Below are positions 45,644-57,999 of a stretch of 64,000 nt of DNA, piece after piece. The translations under genes were made by a program, and so were the position numbers. This DNA is from Macrolepiota albuminosa (taxonomy: Eukaryota > Basidiomycota > Agaricomycetes > Agaricales > Agaricaceae), in contig JAMWFC010000054.1 of NCBI GenBank assembly GCA_027475525.1, forward strand, positions 124,001 through 188,000, written 5' to 3'. Positions within the stretch are counted from its first letter, which is position 1; every line of letters begins with the position of its first letter. The notes below the pieces were generated by a model. It saw nothing but the letters and a program-made list of their open reading frames with translations. It searched no databases and had not been told where the DNA came from.

Positions 45644-47640
45644 TAGATTAAGTTCGGACGGGACAGTATTATTTGATGCCATCCATCCACATTCCATGAA
45701 ATCTTCTGCGTCCGTTTGGAACTATTCCTCGCTGATAGACAATTCCCGGCGTGGACTTAACTTGTAGGTATCATATCGACCAGATGATTTGTGTGCATTT
45801 AAATCCAATTATGGAACAATCTCCTTTCCACTTCCATTCTCAGGGAGTGACGTTAGGGAGTGATCCACAACATTCCTTTGTTTGACTTCGGCTTGATAAA
45901 GAACACATGCGAGGTTAAGGCAAAGTCACCATTTACGGAAAGTGAAGCGTCGAGTGATATAGTTCCAGTGTTCCGCCGTTGTGCCAATACTTTTGGAAGA
46001 AAAAAATCAAATTTAAGCCGCAGGGGTTGCACTGACTTGTACCATCAACGAACATCGGTGCTTCAACTTGTCCTTGATCTCACTGTCAAAAAAGTATTTT
46101 GAATAAATAAAGTGATTTGATTGACTAAAACACATCAGTCTATCAGTCTTTATGTCATCCATGTGACGATTCCTTTTACACATTAGCGTGACATCGCTGA
46201 ACCAGAAGAGCCTCGTCAAATTGGCTGGTCAGCATGAGTATATCCTATGACCATCCAAGCATCTGGATCTACTACGTACCCAAAGAAATCTTGGAGGTTG
46301 CCTGATTGTCTTTGGATCATGATCCGATCTACTAAATGCGAAAGACACGCGTTCACCGAGGAGCAGTCCCGATGCAGTGCTCAGCCACCCTTTCCGTTCC
46401 GTCCAACTTCCACGCGACGTAATCAATCGTCAGAGGGCAGTGAATGTATACATAGCTGGGCCCCGAATCCCGTTGATCAGCTGGCATTGTTCAAAAATGC
46501 CCGACAAGGCTTGCCCGATAGCCCAAGCTGTGCGATACATACATTTCCATTGTTCCCGAGGTGGAGTGAGTTTGTTTTTGTGACACGCCGGTCGGCACAA
46601 CATGGATACGTTCCCGATGGATGCACCCTCTCAAAGTAAAAGTGGAATATAACCACTCCAATTATAAATGGCGACTGATTTGAAGGTCAGACTATGTCCT
46701 TTTGTTGTAACAGATCACTGAAGGTCTTCTTGGCATAGCCAAAGATCGACCGCCATTGATTTATAACATATCTGTACTCGACAAGGGAGGTTCCTGAATC
46801 AAGAGCGTTACGGCGCCTCTTTTCGGAGATGGACCATTAACAAGGTCAATTTTCCTTGCAAGAAGCTCTGGTGAGGCTATCTACAGTCCGACCCAAGCCA
46901 TTTGAGCTGTTTGGGAGAAATCAAGATGATTAGCGTCATAAGTCAATTCGAACGAAATACAGACCGGAACACATTCCCGATGGTTTCTCGATGCTTGAAT
47001 CACACCGATACGTAATAAAATCTTCCACCCTGACTATACAGTGATTGGCAAATGGCTTCTATTGCGGAGCAGATAAATCGATACAATTCCCCATTTGTCC
47101 ATACGGTGGGGGTATAGGACCGGGCCGTGGCTGTGAGGTCAGAAGGAACCCAAAATTTTCATGGAGATCTCATCCAAGTAAGGCAGCGGTGATGTCCACA
47201 GTTTCTTCTCTTCGATATGGAGTAACAGAGTTAAACGCCGCATCCTGTGTCCATGTCCGAGAACACGATCAAATCGACCCTGGTATGTAAGCATTTTCTC
47301 ACAGAAGCTGGATTTGCTTCGCGTCCATCTCACCTAAAAAATAGGCCTCTTATCGTATCGATAGGTTGTATTCGAGGGGGTATCCACGATGAAGTTTTAA
47401 CGTGTAGGAGGGAATGATCACAGGACCCGGCAAGTTGGCTCAGCCACGCGGCTTCTTCCTTTGGTTCCGAATCTGGACAGCCCTCTTACCCCTACAGGTT
47501 AAAGCGATGTAGGGTGACGAGATTGTGTTTTGAACCGAAGAACACATACAGCCAAATGACGCTCAAAGCCGGACGGAGATGGTGCTAAACCTTTCTTGGT
47601 ATATAAATGGCTGAACCTATAAATCCTCAGGATCAGTTCT
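45644..47640. other. Intergenic region without a recognised gene
   Basis: Contains the 3' end of the glucanase and the 5' region of the TEA gene. Frames at 46247-46639 and 47045-47290 have no recognisable domain or supporting introns. Confidence 0.5.
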
Positions 47641-47665
47641 CGTCTTGCCAGAAAATCCAGATTCA

Positions 47666-49165
47666 ATGGCCTCGGAAAGCATTCTCGCGTCTTTACGATC
47701 ATCTCCCAGCCGTACACCCAGTCGGGCGTCGACCTCCGCCACCGACTTGAAATATCCAGCAACCCAGAATCCAAGGACCCATGATGTCTTCCAATCAATT
47801 GTCAAGGGACGCAAGAGCTGGAAGACATTAAGAGGAGGGGAGATCGTCTGGCCTCCGGAATTGGAATCTGCATTGCTCGAGGGTAAAGCCCCTCTTTGTC
47901 TCCTATCTGATTATGGCTTGACAGACACGTCTTCACAGGCCTCGCTGCCTACCAACCGGACGATTCGCGCGAAACTAGGCTCCTTGGACGATTTCCCATG
48001 AGGAACCGGTTTATTTCTGACTTCATCTTCAACAAGACGGGTACGAGAAGGAGCGCGAAGCAAGTTGGTAGCCGCCTTCAGCAGCTTCGCGATACATGTG
48101 GTGGAAAAAAGCGTACGAGCAATCCCTCCGCGCGATAATTACTTGCTGACCCCTTTTGACAGTCATGAAACTCCTATCTCCCTGCCGTCCAGTTGGTCGT
48201 ACCCGCTACAACAACAATTCCAGATATTGGAGTGACATCGACTCTTCTAGCGATACCTCCAGCACCCCATCTACACCGATCAATTCTTCTACGAATTTCC
48301 ATTGTGCCGACTCCTCAGACCCACAACCGCGTAGGACAGTCATCTCGATCGATATACTCCCACAAGGACAAACGTCCCCCACGACAAATACAGACTCTGA
48401 GTGGGATTACTCAAACGACGTTGTCCGACCTGCACCGTATCCTCGTCCGTTCCAATCCATTGATCCTACCATTACCTTCATTGGGCCGTCCAATCTCATG
48501 GCACAGTGCTCCTTTGTGGTTTATACCGCAGGTATCACTGTCTTCTCAGAAACAACGCAACTTAATACCGCAGGTGCTGCACCTGAAAGAACAGATGGTG
48601 CCCTCTTGTACAGTACACCCATCGTCCCTGGGTTCTGGTCAAAAATTTCCGAGAGTGGTGGTCAGTTCAACTGCTTGTCGCCTTCGACTAATTTGTTCAT
48701 TCTCCATATTAGACCCGACTCAATTTACTATTATCCAGGATGTAATCTCTGCCGAATCCGAGAATCCATCCATCATTTTCTCGGCGATGTTCAAGTTTAA
48801 TTATCCTTCTCAAACTCCCGCCATCTATTCTTCTCCTTCGTTGATGGGATACGATGACGACAAACTTCTCCGTGACGTCCAGGCGTCGCTTCCTATGGAC
48901 TGCCTTTATGCTATGGACTCCTATCCAGAACTTATGGAAACAGAACCTTACTATGATTTTTCGGCTGTTCAGAGCAGGCCGGCATGGGAATCTCGTTCTC
49001 CGTCAGAACCTTCGAGCGACCTCTCCTGTTACCAGAATTCTGATGATGAAGTTGATGGAGGTCTGTCACCTATATCCACCTGTCTATCTGCGGATATATC
49101 ACACTATGTAAGTTGACTGTCTCCCAAGCCCCTTTTAACAGCTCTAATGGTACACATAGGTGTAG
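47666..49165 (+). CDS. TEA/ATTS-domain transcription factor
   Basis: A DNA-binding regulator of the TEAD/AbaA type. Exons: 47666-47882, 47939-48112, 48163-48660, 48713-49107 and a 6-base last exon at 49160-49165, about 429 aa. The TEA domain spans the first intron: KGRKSWKTLRGGEIVWPPEL and ESALLEG|LAAYQPDD, then GRFPMRNRFISDFIFNKTGT and RRSAKQVGSRLQQLRDT. The C-terminal half keeps family blocks (SIDPTITFIGPS; DPTQFTIIQDV across intron 3; FSAMFKFNYP). The last intron has GTAAGT and a CTCTAAT branch site; if unspliced, a stop at 49114 gives nearly the same protein. I chose the ATG at 47666 as the first ATG in frame. Confidence 0.9.
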
Positions 49166-49475
49166 TGATCGTAGAATTGGACTGACAAAGTATATCGCTT
49201 TCTGACCTGTATTTCTTATTGTACACTGTACCCATCTCTGTGTTCCATTGGATTCTTTATATATGTGTTAACTATTCATCATTAGTGAGTTTGTCTCACC
49301 CCCAATTGTAATGGAAGCTGATTGTGTCTCTGATTTTTACAGATTATGTATTAATTGATTCCTCCAACATACTTTAATCTTAGGTACCGAATAGAAACTA
49401 GTAACATGATCTAGTGGGATTTTGTGATTGTAATATGACACTATGACAATCAGCACTCCTGCATCTCCCGAGCTT

Positions 49476-50105
49476 TCAGATGAGCTTTGAACTCCATACT
49501 GCTTCGCCACGGCGCGCCTCGTCGGTTCCGATCCCGTAAAGTCTCGAACTAACTTGAAAGAGTATGATAGCGGTCAGATGGATCTATTCTGGATACTATA
49601 GTCAAAACTTACTACTCTTTAGTGCGGATATGATTTGGATTCTGGCGGTGAAATCTTTGGTCATCAAGCTCACTTTCGTATATTGGTTTATGCCTTGAGT
49701 AATTCCTTTTGCTAGAACATCCTTCTTTTGGCCCATGCCTGCCTTCTCGTACGCTCCAATCAGACCATCAACCCAAGTCCTCATAGCCATCCCCCCGGAC
49801 AGGCTCTCCCACGTACTATATTCCATGATCATGTTTGTTATCCCACCGACAATTATGGCGACTTCGCACCCCGCCTGGCCGACCGACTCAAGCCCGACCT
49901 TTAGCTCAGGGAAGTGCTTCTGAATTGTAGATAAGATAGTGACGTAGGAAACTCCATCTCCTGGCTGGCCGTGAACACCGGAAATCCATACTCCGGTTTG
50001 GTCAATAACGGCATATATATCTGAGCGCAGAGTTGGCGACATGGTTTTTTTCTTGTCGTTGTCAACAGTAGCTGCAACAATTTGACTTGAGATATTGCGA
50101 AACAT
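49476..50105 (-). CDS. Two-exon gene of unknown function
   Basis: Exons 50105-49613 and 49552-49476 are joined by a 60-bp GTAAGT...CAAG intron, giving 189 aa. The frame is well kept, with no low-complexity sequence. Visible features: TLRSDIYAVIDQTGVWISG, a Gly-rich helical segment (VGQAGCEVAIIVGGITNMI) and amphipathic helices to the end. There is no signal peptide. I do not recognise the family. It lies between the TEA gene and the ceramidase, on the ceramidase strand. A downstream Met (MSPTLRSD) could be the true start. Confidence 0.6.
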
Positions 50106-50378
50106 GTCTTCTGTTTGACCGTGCGTTCGTCCACTTGGAAGAGGAGAAGAAATAAGTCGTGAAATGAACGCGCAAGTTTTGAATTGTAGGCCATGCGCAA
50201 CACATGTGGCCGCCTCGAGGTGATCTGACCCCTATGTAATTAATTCATGGCACGTGCCCAGAATAGTCAGAGGAACACCCCTTAAAAGCGATGTCGAAAT
50301 ATTCGATTGACTCAATACAACTAATACGTACAAGAGAGAGCACATGAGACAACGAAAAAAGAAACTTTGATTCAGAGG

Positions 50379-53300
50379 TCATGAGACGGTAAAGCTCGAG
50401 GATATACCAGAGAACGAGGAGATAGAACCAATGAGAGGCTTCGAGTCACCAAAATAGCTCAGTCGATAGGTGCCGGCTATCGGCAACTTCAACGAACTTT
50501 CCGAGGAAAAAGAAACGTCTACTCACATGGTGTTCCACTCTCGATTGTCCTGGGAAAATATTTGACGATTAAAGAATAGTGTGGTCGAATGCTCCACTTA
50601 CCAGGAGATCGTGACAGTGCTGGTTCCAAGAATCTACAGGTGCGAAATCGCGGCCAAGTTCGAACGATGAAGAAACCAAACTTACTGTATTGACTCTGAC
50701 CCATTGGTAGATTGTTGAGGGTTGGGAGTCCGAACGCACTGTCATCCACTGCCCGTCAATTAATTGGTCCACGGTCAGGAATGTGCTCTCCAAGCGCAGA
50801 TTATTCTGCAAAAGAATGAGTGATTGTTCGGGGATTAAGTGATAGAAAATATTCACTCTGGGGTTGGCACCAACAAATTGAGCCGAAACCGTGTCACCCA
50901 CATGGTATGGCGTACTATTCACATCAACCAGAACAGCGCCGAATCTCTTTCCAATAGGCGCCGCGTCAAAGACCACACCAGGCTAATAAATGTCAAAGTG
51001 TCGCGGAAGATGCCGAAATGAGTTTGGCGACACAAGAAAACGAGAAGGGTGGAGAACAAACCTGCAAGGAGATGGCTTTGGAAGTTTGATCCACTGGAGC
51101 GGGGTCAGAAGGAGGTGTGCCAGACGCATTATCAGCAAGGAAAGGTACGAGGCTGGAATACTTGTCGATATAGGCCTCAAGGGTAACTGCATAGATTGAT
51201 TAGAATGAAAGCCTCTTGATGGCAATGACAGATCTACTCACACTGGCCGAAGATCGTTGATGCACCCTCATATCTTTGCACACCATATTCTTCGCGAGTA
51301 GTGACATAATGAGCATATGTATTTGCCGGACCAGCAATCACAACGTATGCATCGGATCCAAGGACTCCTGATGAGATGAGTTTGGCACGGAGTGCTTCCC
51401 TGCATAATGACCCAATCCATTGGAAAGTTGACGTGAGATCGGACGAAGAAAGGAAGAGGGCCAAAGTAGGAATGAAAAATCAGCAAAGTCAGCAAAGGAA
51501 AGAGTGAATCCAAAGAACAAACCGCATTCTTCGGCCAGCCATCGTTGTCAGTTCGCCTAAGGAAGGGAATCATCAATCAACTTGGACATTTTTTGACACC
51601 TTGGGGAAGCTGATGACATACCAGGCATGATCAGCATCACTGAGAATTGACAGCGCATGAGAGAAGGGAAGATGGAGATGCCGGAATACATACCAAAGTT
51701 ACCCACGCGAAGCATCTGGACGTCGACAGTGTTCGGAGCCCAGTCATATGGGATGTGAGCAAACCCCTTAGAAAATCTGTTTGTGCGAGCGAAATTCAGA
51801 GATACAAGGCGTACGGTATTGAGCAGGATAGGTTTGGGGTCCTGACAAGCTATCTGAGCTTTCGAAGGGAAAGGCGTTATCGCGCCTAGATAAGACATTG
51901 ATCATTAGAAACCAGATACAATCTTTGAGATTAGCACAAAAAAGGAACGTAAAATGAAGGACCTTTAACAAGTTCCCAAAAAGGGTTCCTGGTTCAGTAC
52001 GATCGGTTTAAAGAGAGAGACTGGGAATAGTGTTTAATAACGTACTGTGCGTCTGATGAGTTATCTCCTTGAACAAAGTCGAATGCTCCCGGGCCGTCAC
52101 TAATTTTAGAATCAGTCCAGGTCAGGTCAAACGCCAAAGCGAAAGACCCTACGTTGTTCCACCGGCAAAAGAGAAACCTATCACAGGTAGAAATATCTTT
52201 GTTAGCGTTCCGAAAACCCAAAGTAACACGAAGAGGCTAACCCATGGCGGCAGGACAGGTCGAGACAGTAGTCCCGTTGGGCAGGGTGAAAGAGTGCGTT
52301 GACCTAAGCGCTACTTATTAAACATGATAAGAACACAAAGCTTATGTCCGCACATGTTGACGTAGACGTGTACGCTTCTGACTGTCCCACTGACAGGACT
52401 TCTGGCCCCGTTCATCACAACCTGGGCGGCTTCGAACTGCTTTTCACCAATGATTCTATTTGATTCAAAATCAGAAATGCGGAATCCAGGTCCACTGTTG
52501 GTTGAAAAATCGTATTAGTCCAGTGTTGAAATTCAGCATGTTCGATACTGACCGACCATGACAGTCTTGGACTGTCCCACCACAAGTAGAATGGTCTGCC
52601 TCACATGGAAGGCCATCAAATGGTTGACCTGGGCTTTCGCAGAACGCTCCAAGACTAATGTGGGAAGGAAAAAAAACAAGTCAATCTCTGAAGCGAAGAG
52701 AACCCCGGGCCAGAGAAAAGAGGATGACTGACGTATTTGGACTGGTGTCCCCAACATTGGCTAGAAGACGAACAATATCAGGTGAACGTATCCTCATGGA
52801 ATTTTGGAATAGGAAGGGAGAGTCCGGATTTGTGGTTTGTTCAACTCACATTGTGTAAATCCAGCAACGAAAGTTGTGTTTCCAGGCATTGCAGATGGTT
52901 CCATCGATGCTATTTGTACATTAATGCCGAGACAAGTAAAGTCTGTGACAAAATTACATTCAAATAGGAAAGCCGCCATTCCTTTATTATCAGTACTAAT
53001 CAGAGTATTGTTCTGGTCCACATTAACGCAAGAACGGAAGAGATACAGTAAGCACTTACCTCGTAGAGACTCGTTCCATGGACAGCAAAGAAACTGAGCA
53101 AACCGCGTGCGTTTCCATTCGCATCATCGAATCTTAGGACGGTCATTTCCTTATCTTGGTCATGCTGATACCTAGCTCTCTCGCTGGCCGGATTTGCAAG
53201 GTAAGCAGTGGGAGAACGATTGATATTGGCATCCGGAATTGTCGTGTTTCCAAGGCTCAACTTTCCGGGTGCAAGATTTGCATGTGCACGCTCCACAGCT

Positions 53301-53991
53301 AAGACTGTCCCTGCAACGATGGCGTCTGCGGTCTGCTTCACATAACCGAGCGAGGTAATCTGAGGGAGCAGATTTTCAAGATAACCACCAACTCCTGAGT
53401 GTTGGTGGGTTCCGACAAATGCGACATTTGTTGCGCTGTATACTCCAGGGAATAGGGTCGAGAGCTGGGAAATGATAGATCGTCGGACTCCTGTGTCGTC
53501 CATAGCAATGTCTAGTTGCATTGTCTGAGAAATGCTAGATATGATACGGTAACGATAATTTCGCACCAGCATTTATGAAGACAATTCGATTCGATGGAGA
53601 CGAAGCTTCTGCAACGATGAAAGCGCGACTGCGTTGCCGCATGTGCAAACCAGTGTCAGTCTGAGATAGTGACGCGTATCCCTACGAACTTTGTTAGTTT
53701 TTTCCACTTCTAAGGAAAGATTATGCCCATCACCATCATATTGGTCTCTACAACAGGTCTCCGTCGAACTAGTCAACCTCTTGGCACCGTGACACGACCA
53801 GCAGACAGACTCACCCAGTGATGTCTCCAATCCCTATAACTAATGAGTTGATTCTGACCGCCCTTGAACGAAGGATACTCACCCAGACCGAGCAGATACT
53901 GCGCTGAAACGGACTGCACTCCCATTGTAGTCCCATCAAATAGCGAAATTGAAGCTACGAAGGCCATCAGATACCATACAATCCCAGCCAT
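50379..53991 (-). CDS. Neutral/alkaline ceramidase
   Basis: Cleaves ceramide to sphingosine and fatty acid; secreted or membrane-associated. It has many exons; the first five are 53991-53883, 53833-53815, 53758-53734, 53681-53567 and 53511-53060, including two micro-exons of 19 and 25 bp that join to GLGIGDITGPVVETNMMGYA. MAGIVWYLMAFVASISLFDG is a signal peptide; an in-frame Met at 54063 is less likely. The zinc-site motif FVGTHQHSGVGGY and the catalytic NVGDTSPN are kept, followed by LGAFCESPGQPFDGLPCEA, DGPGAFDFVQGDN, CQDPKPILLNT and ISSGVLGSDAYVVIAGPANT. The C-terminal beta domain ends GTYRLSYFGDSKP...SISSFSGISSSFTVS at 50379. No defects seen. Confidence 0.92.
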
Positions 53992-54063
53992 CGTCTCGTA
54001 GAATGTGCGAGGGATTTCCCAGAGATCAAGTGGGAGCGCGCTGTGATACGAAAGCAAAGGCAT

Positions 54064-56042
54064 CTTTCATGACCTTTATACCACTTTTTCTCTCCTGACG
54101 GAATGGATGATCCGGGAATTCAAGCAGGAAGCGGACTGCTAATTTCTCTGATCTACGATCAACCACACGCATACCATAATGAGCAATGAAAAATATTAAC
54201 CACCCAGGTTGACACAATAGCCATATGTAACTTCCAGAAGTATGCATGGTTACTCGACGATCGTGGGTTTAAGTTCTTGGATAGACATACGTAGATACAC
54301 GGAATATAATTAGACAGTACAAACACTGCAGAGAGCGCAAGATCAGTATCTAGTGGACTTTGGCACTGAGCGAGTGCTGGAGGTCTTGAGAAGAAAATAA
54401 ACGAAACAGATACGAGCACATGTCTTTAGAGTCAGATGCACACCTGCACGCCAGCACTCGTTCTCACGGATTTGGCCATTAACGAAGATGTTACTTCTTA
54501 ACACATGAAATCCGTGCCAGCCAAGAGAAACGTCAGAAATATATGGAAATGCCGAAAAAATATGTTGCAACCGGACCGGGACTACAGCCGATAGAAGAAC
54601 GGATTGTTTCGGTGCAGACGTACGTAGCTCCCAAACAACTCCTTCATATATTCCAAGGGGTTAAGATCACTCGGTGTCTGGAATGGAAAATCCATTTATT
54701 CAGATATTAATTGGAGGCAGCAATGCAGATATCACGAGCTTCAAACCAAATGACCATGCCTAGTTCTCTCCTTCACACTTGGCCCTGTGTAGCAGGGTAG
54801 ACGGCCGTTGCAGATATTGTTGAGAGACGGCCAATACACGGTGAGCATAGACCTGCGTCGGCTAGAACAAAGTCAGCAAGAACAAAGTTCCGAGAACTAG
54901 AATAGATCGAGGTTTTTCTGTGCAGTGGACTATGTGTAGGAAAAATGGCTCGATAATAGTATTGGGGCCCATAAAAAATAATTAAATAAATTCCAAAAAA
55001 GGAAAGAGGAAAAGAGGAAAGAGAGATAAAAAGAGTCTCTGGACTTAATGTAGATCACTACTAAATTTTGGCAACAGCACAGTATGGGTGCTAGATTCAA
55101 ACCATTGACTATACTGTCATATGTCACAATGTGAAATTTGTATTGGGTAACTTAATCCAGCCACCTTCCAACCCCAGAAAAAAACCATAGATAGATATTG
55201 TATATACAAAGATGATTCTGTACTTACACTATAGAAATTTGTATCTGTTGAAGTATAGAAAATCTAAAAGTGTGAAATCATAACACATTTGGTCACCCAC
55301 CATGGTTCAGTGAAATAAATCAACAAAAATTATATAGAATTTGAGTATGCCAAACACTTTGACACATACATAGTGTCTTATGTATAATTTTCCAAGGGAT
55401 GGAAAGAGGTAGAAAGTCAAAAAAAGTAGATATCTCACAGTTTCCATGCTTGATAGTGGCTGTCGCCTATGCTGAGTCATGATAGTCACAGGGATGATAA
55501 ATTTGTGCACTGAAACAACAGTTTGAGTAGGTGTGATATTGATATCTTCAAATAAAGAGTGATTAGCTGTTTTGGAAATGACTCCATGTGCTGCAATCTT
55601 CTTTTTATCAGCTATCATAATAACAACAGGCTGTTCAGCCAAATCTGATAGTTTTGATGTGGAAGACAGTGACTTTGGCTCTGGTGACTGAAATATCTTG
55701 TAGTATAGACACAGACATGTATAAGCATCACAGGCAGCATACTGGATCTGATCACAGCAGGCTTGGCATTGGTTCTGGACAGCTTGCTGCGCACATGCTG
55801 AACCTGGCGCACACAATTTATCCATTTTAGACCTTACCCAATGGACATGCATGGCAAGCAATGGATCCAATCAGTGATAGCACTGGCAGCAGCTGGAATG
55901 ACAGCTGGCATCACACCACCAGCAAGCATCAACAGGTAGCATCAATCAATCAGCACGTGGCATGGCTAGCTAACGACAGTGCTTACAAATTAGAAATAAT
56001 GTCATTTACTCATGATAAATGGCCTGACATTTACCCTGGCAC
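54064..56042. other. Region without a supported gene
   Basis: 54,064-54,900 has short minus-strand frames, one hydrophobic (near 54300), with no recognised domain. 54,900-56,040 is AT-rich repeat-like DNA with a Cys-rich minus frame near 55800-55680 (CQACCDQIQYAACDAYTCLC) that I cannot assign. Confidence 0.45.
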
Positions 56043-56561
56043 TGTAAGGACAACTTCTAGAGGCTGTGGCTCAGTCACATAGCTGGCAGAGGGAGATTCA
56101 AAGTGCATTAGAGTATGTACTGACAATATCATAATAACTACTCACCTGGCAGAGGGAGATCCAAAGAGAACAAATCTAAGAATTTCTTATGCCAGGTTGG
56201 ATGCTTCTGGGGCTTCTGAAGCGTAAAAAACAACTGTACAGTACAACAAAACTTTAAAAACTCAAAAATTGACTGACCAAATAACTGTGCAAACAAAGCA
56301 GGAAAACTCCAGACTTTAGAAGTCAGAAAGGCAAACTCCAGCTTATATAAGCAGTCTGGAAGTGGTGCTGAAGGGCCCACACTTGTCTGAATAATAGCTA
56401 AAGAACCAGAGCACTTCAAAGATTGAGAATAGTACTAACAGATAGTGTTGAGAGAATAGAAATAGCAAAATGAGAGAATGATAGAAGAAATAAGGAAATG
56501 AATAAAAGGAGAGTGAAGGAATAAGGAGTGAAAGAAGAAAGAAATGGGGAGTCCCCTGACA
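56043..56561 (-). repeat. Solo LTR, family S, with GGCAC target duplication
   Basis: 519 bp from TGTAAGGACAAC to CCCCTGACA. GGCAC lies at 56038-56042 and 56562-56566. Confidence 0.9.
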
Positions 56562-56649
56562 GGCACCTGATGCCTCTTGGCACCCCTTCCTCAGCCAGAC
56601 GGACAGCTTGCTTGCTTTATGTAATGAAGTTACAGTTGAAGTGAGCTCA

Positions 56650-57970
56650 GATTCATACTACACAGAATCAGACCAGTCTGGTCTATTGACAATGTAGTAT
56701 CAACAACAAAATAAGCTGCTTGATAAGCAGCACATATTGAACTATTTATAATAATATATTATAATATATTATAATAAATATAATATAATATATTGACTAC
56801 TAAAGTAAGTAAAAGCTTTGTGGCCAACACCATATAGCAGACTACGCTACACACTCCTCAATCAGACCAAGCTATGGTCTCAAAGCACCACAACAGTCAG
56901 GCTGTTGGTAAATCAGAGACAGGGGCAATTGAAGAATTCCTGGGCTCCCAGAATGGATCAGCAGTTGCATTGTTCATATCGTAGTCGAGGAGTTCATCCT
57001 CAGGTGTGGGCTTGTGAGACATGCCCAATAGTTCTGCTATAGGCAGAGAATTGTCATAGTCCTATAGGGAAGACAGCATAAGGTTGGGGTCAACAGTCAG
57101 CCCCAGAGTAGGTGGTTGAGAATCAGGAAGATCTCCATTGTTAGACAGGTATTGGCGCATCCAAATCTCTCAGACATGAATGTCCTGTCTGATGAGGAGA
57201 TACATTCCCTTAGTGAATGCATCATTAAACACACAACAACTCTCCTGCTGCTGAAGCATTGGGTGTTGGTGATCACCAATAGTGGCCTCATGCCACCCAT
57301 CCCATTGAGCAAGAGACTGAGGTGTCCCATAATGATTGAGGCGTTGCAGCCTCTTGTCATCAATGGTAGCAGCCTTGTTGTAGAGGCGGTTGTTGCTGAA
57401 GAAGATATGGGCCAAGTAGGTGACCCTATAAGTATACACATGGTCAGCCCAGCTGACTGGAATTTGGCTGTGAATAAGAATGTGTAACATGTCTGAAGTA
57501 GTGAAGACAAAAGCTGATGCTTCCAGGATATCCACTGCTCAAGCCTCAAAGGTCGAGTCCTCAGAGTGGAGGGGCACAAACACTTGCCCTGTAGCTGCCT
57601 TATATTTGGTGATGGCCTCTCTATAGAGGCCTGGCTGTGCAAACATGTATGCTAGGTGCTTATGCACTGTGGTCTTAGAGGGGTAGCTGGCACTGATAAT
57701 GCATACAAGCACAAACCCAAAGAGGCTGCACCAGTGGATGCGCATGGCATGGTCCATAGCCAGACCAGACCATGTTGGGCGTAGAAGGGCATATGAGCCT
57801 AGGTAGTCCAAAGCAAAGGGTTGCTTTGAATCAGAGGGCATCAGGCCAACGAAGGCCAGCCTCCCACTTTCCTTGCAGCGATAGATCCACGGAACTTGCT
57901 CCTGCTCCTCAGAACTTGTAAAAGGTACCGCAATAGTTTTGTATGGGGCCTTTTCAAGTAATTGAGACAT
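56650..57970 (-). pseudogene. Repeat-borne ORF of unknown family with TGA stops
   Basis: One long minus-strand frame from MSQLLEKAPYKTIAVPF (57970) is interrupted by TGA at 57539-57541 (EA*AVDILEAS) and again near 57170 (HV*EIWMRQ), both where an Arg CGA codon would fit. It includes a hydrophobic IHWCSLFGFVLVCIISASY segment, and its 3' part ends acidic (TPEDELLDYDMNNA) near 56980. The 3' part is shared with 25890-26300, so this is a repeat passenger. A perfect AT-rich TATAATA run lies at 56750-56790. The family is not recognised. Confidence 0.45.
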
Positions 57971-57999
57971 TGTTCTGTCTTGGACAGTAGAGTGGCAAT

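Noticed and set aside
50445..50475. Sequence resembling a tRNA A box (TAGCTCAGTCGATAGG)
   Set aside because: It lies in the last part of the ceramidase coding region, where the complement encodes TYRLSYF, and no matching B box or stems follow.
42786..54063. Possible biosynthetic gene cluster
   Set aside because: A glucanase, a transcription factor and a ceramidase do not form a known pathway and include no backbone synthase or tailoring enzymes.
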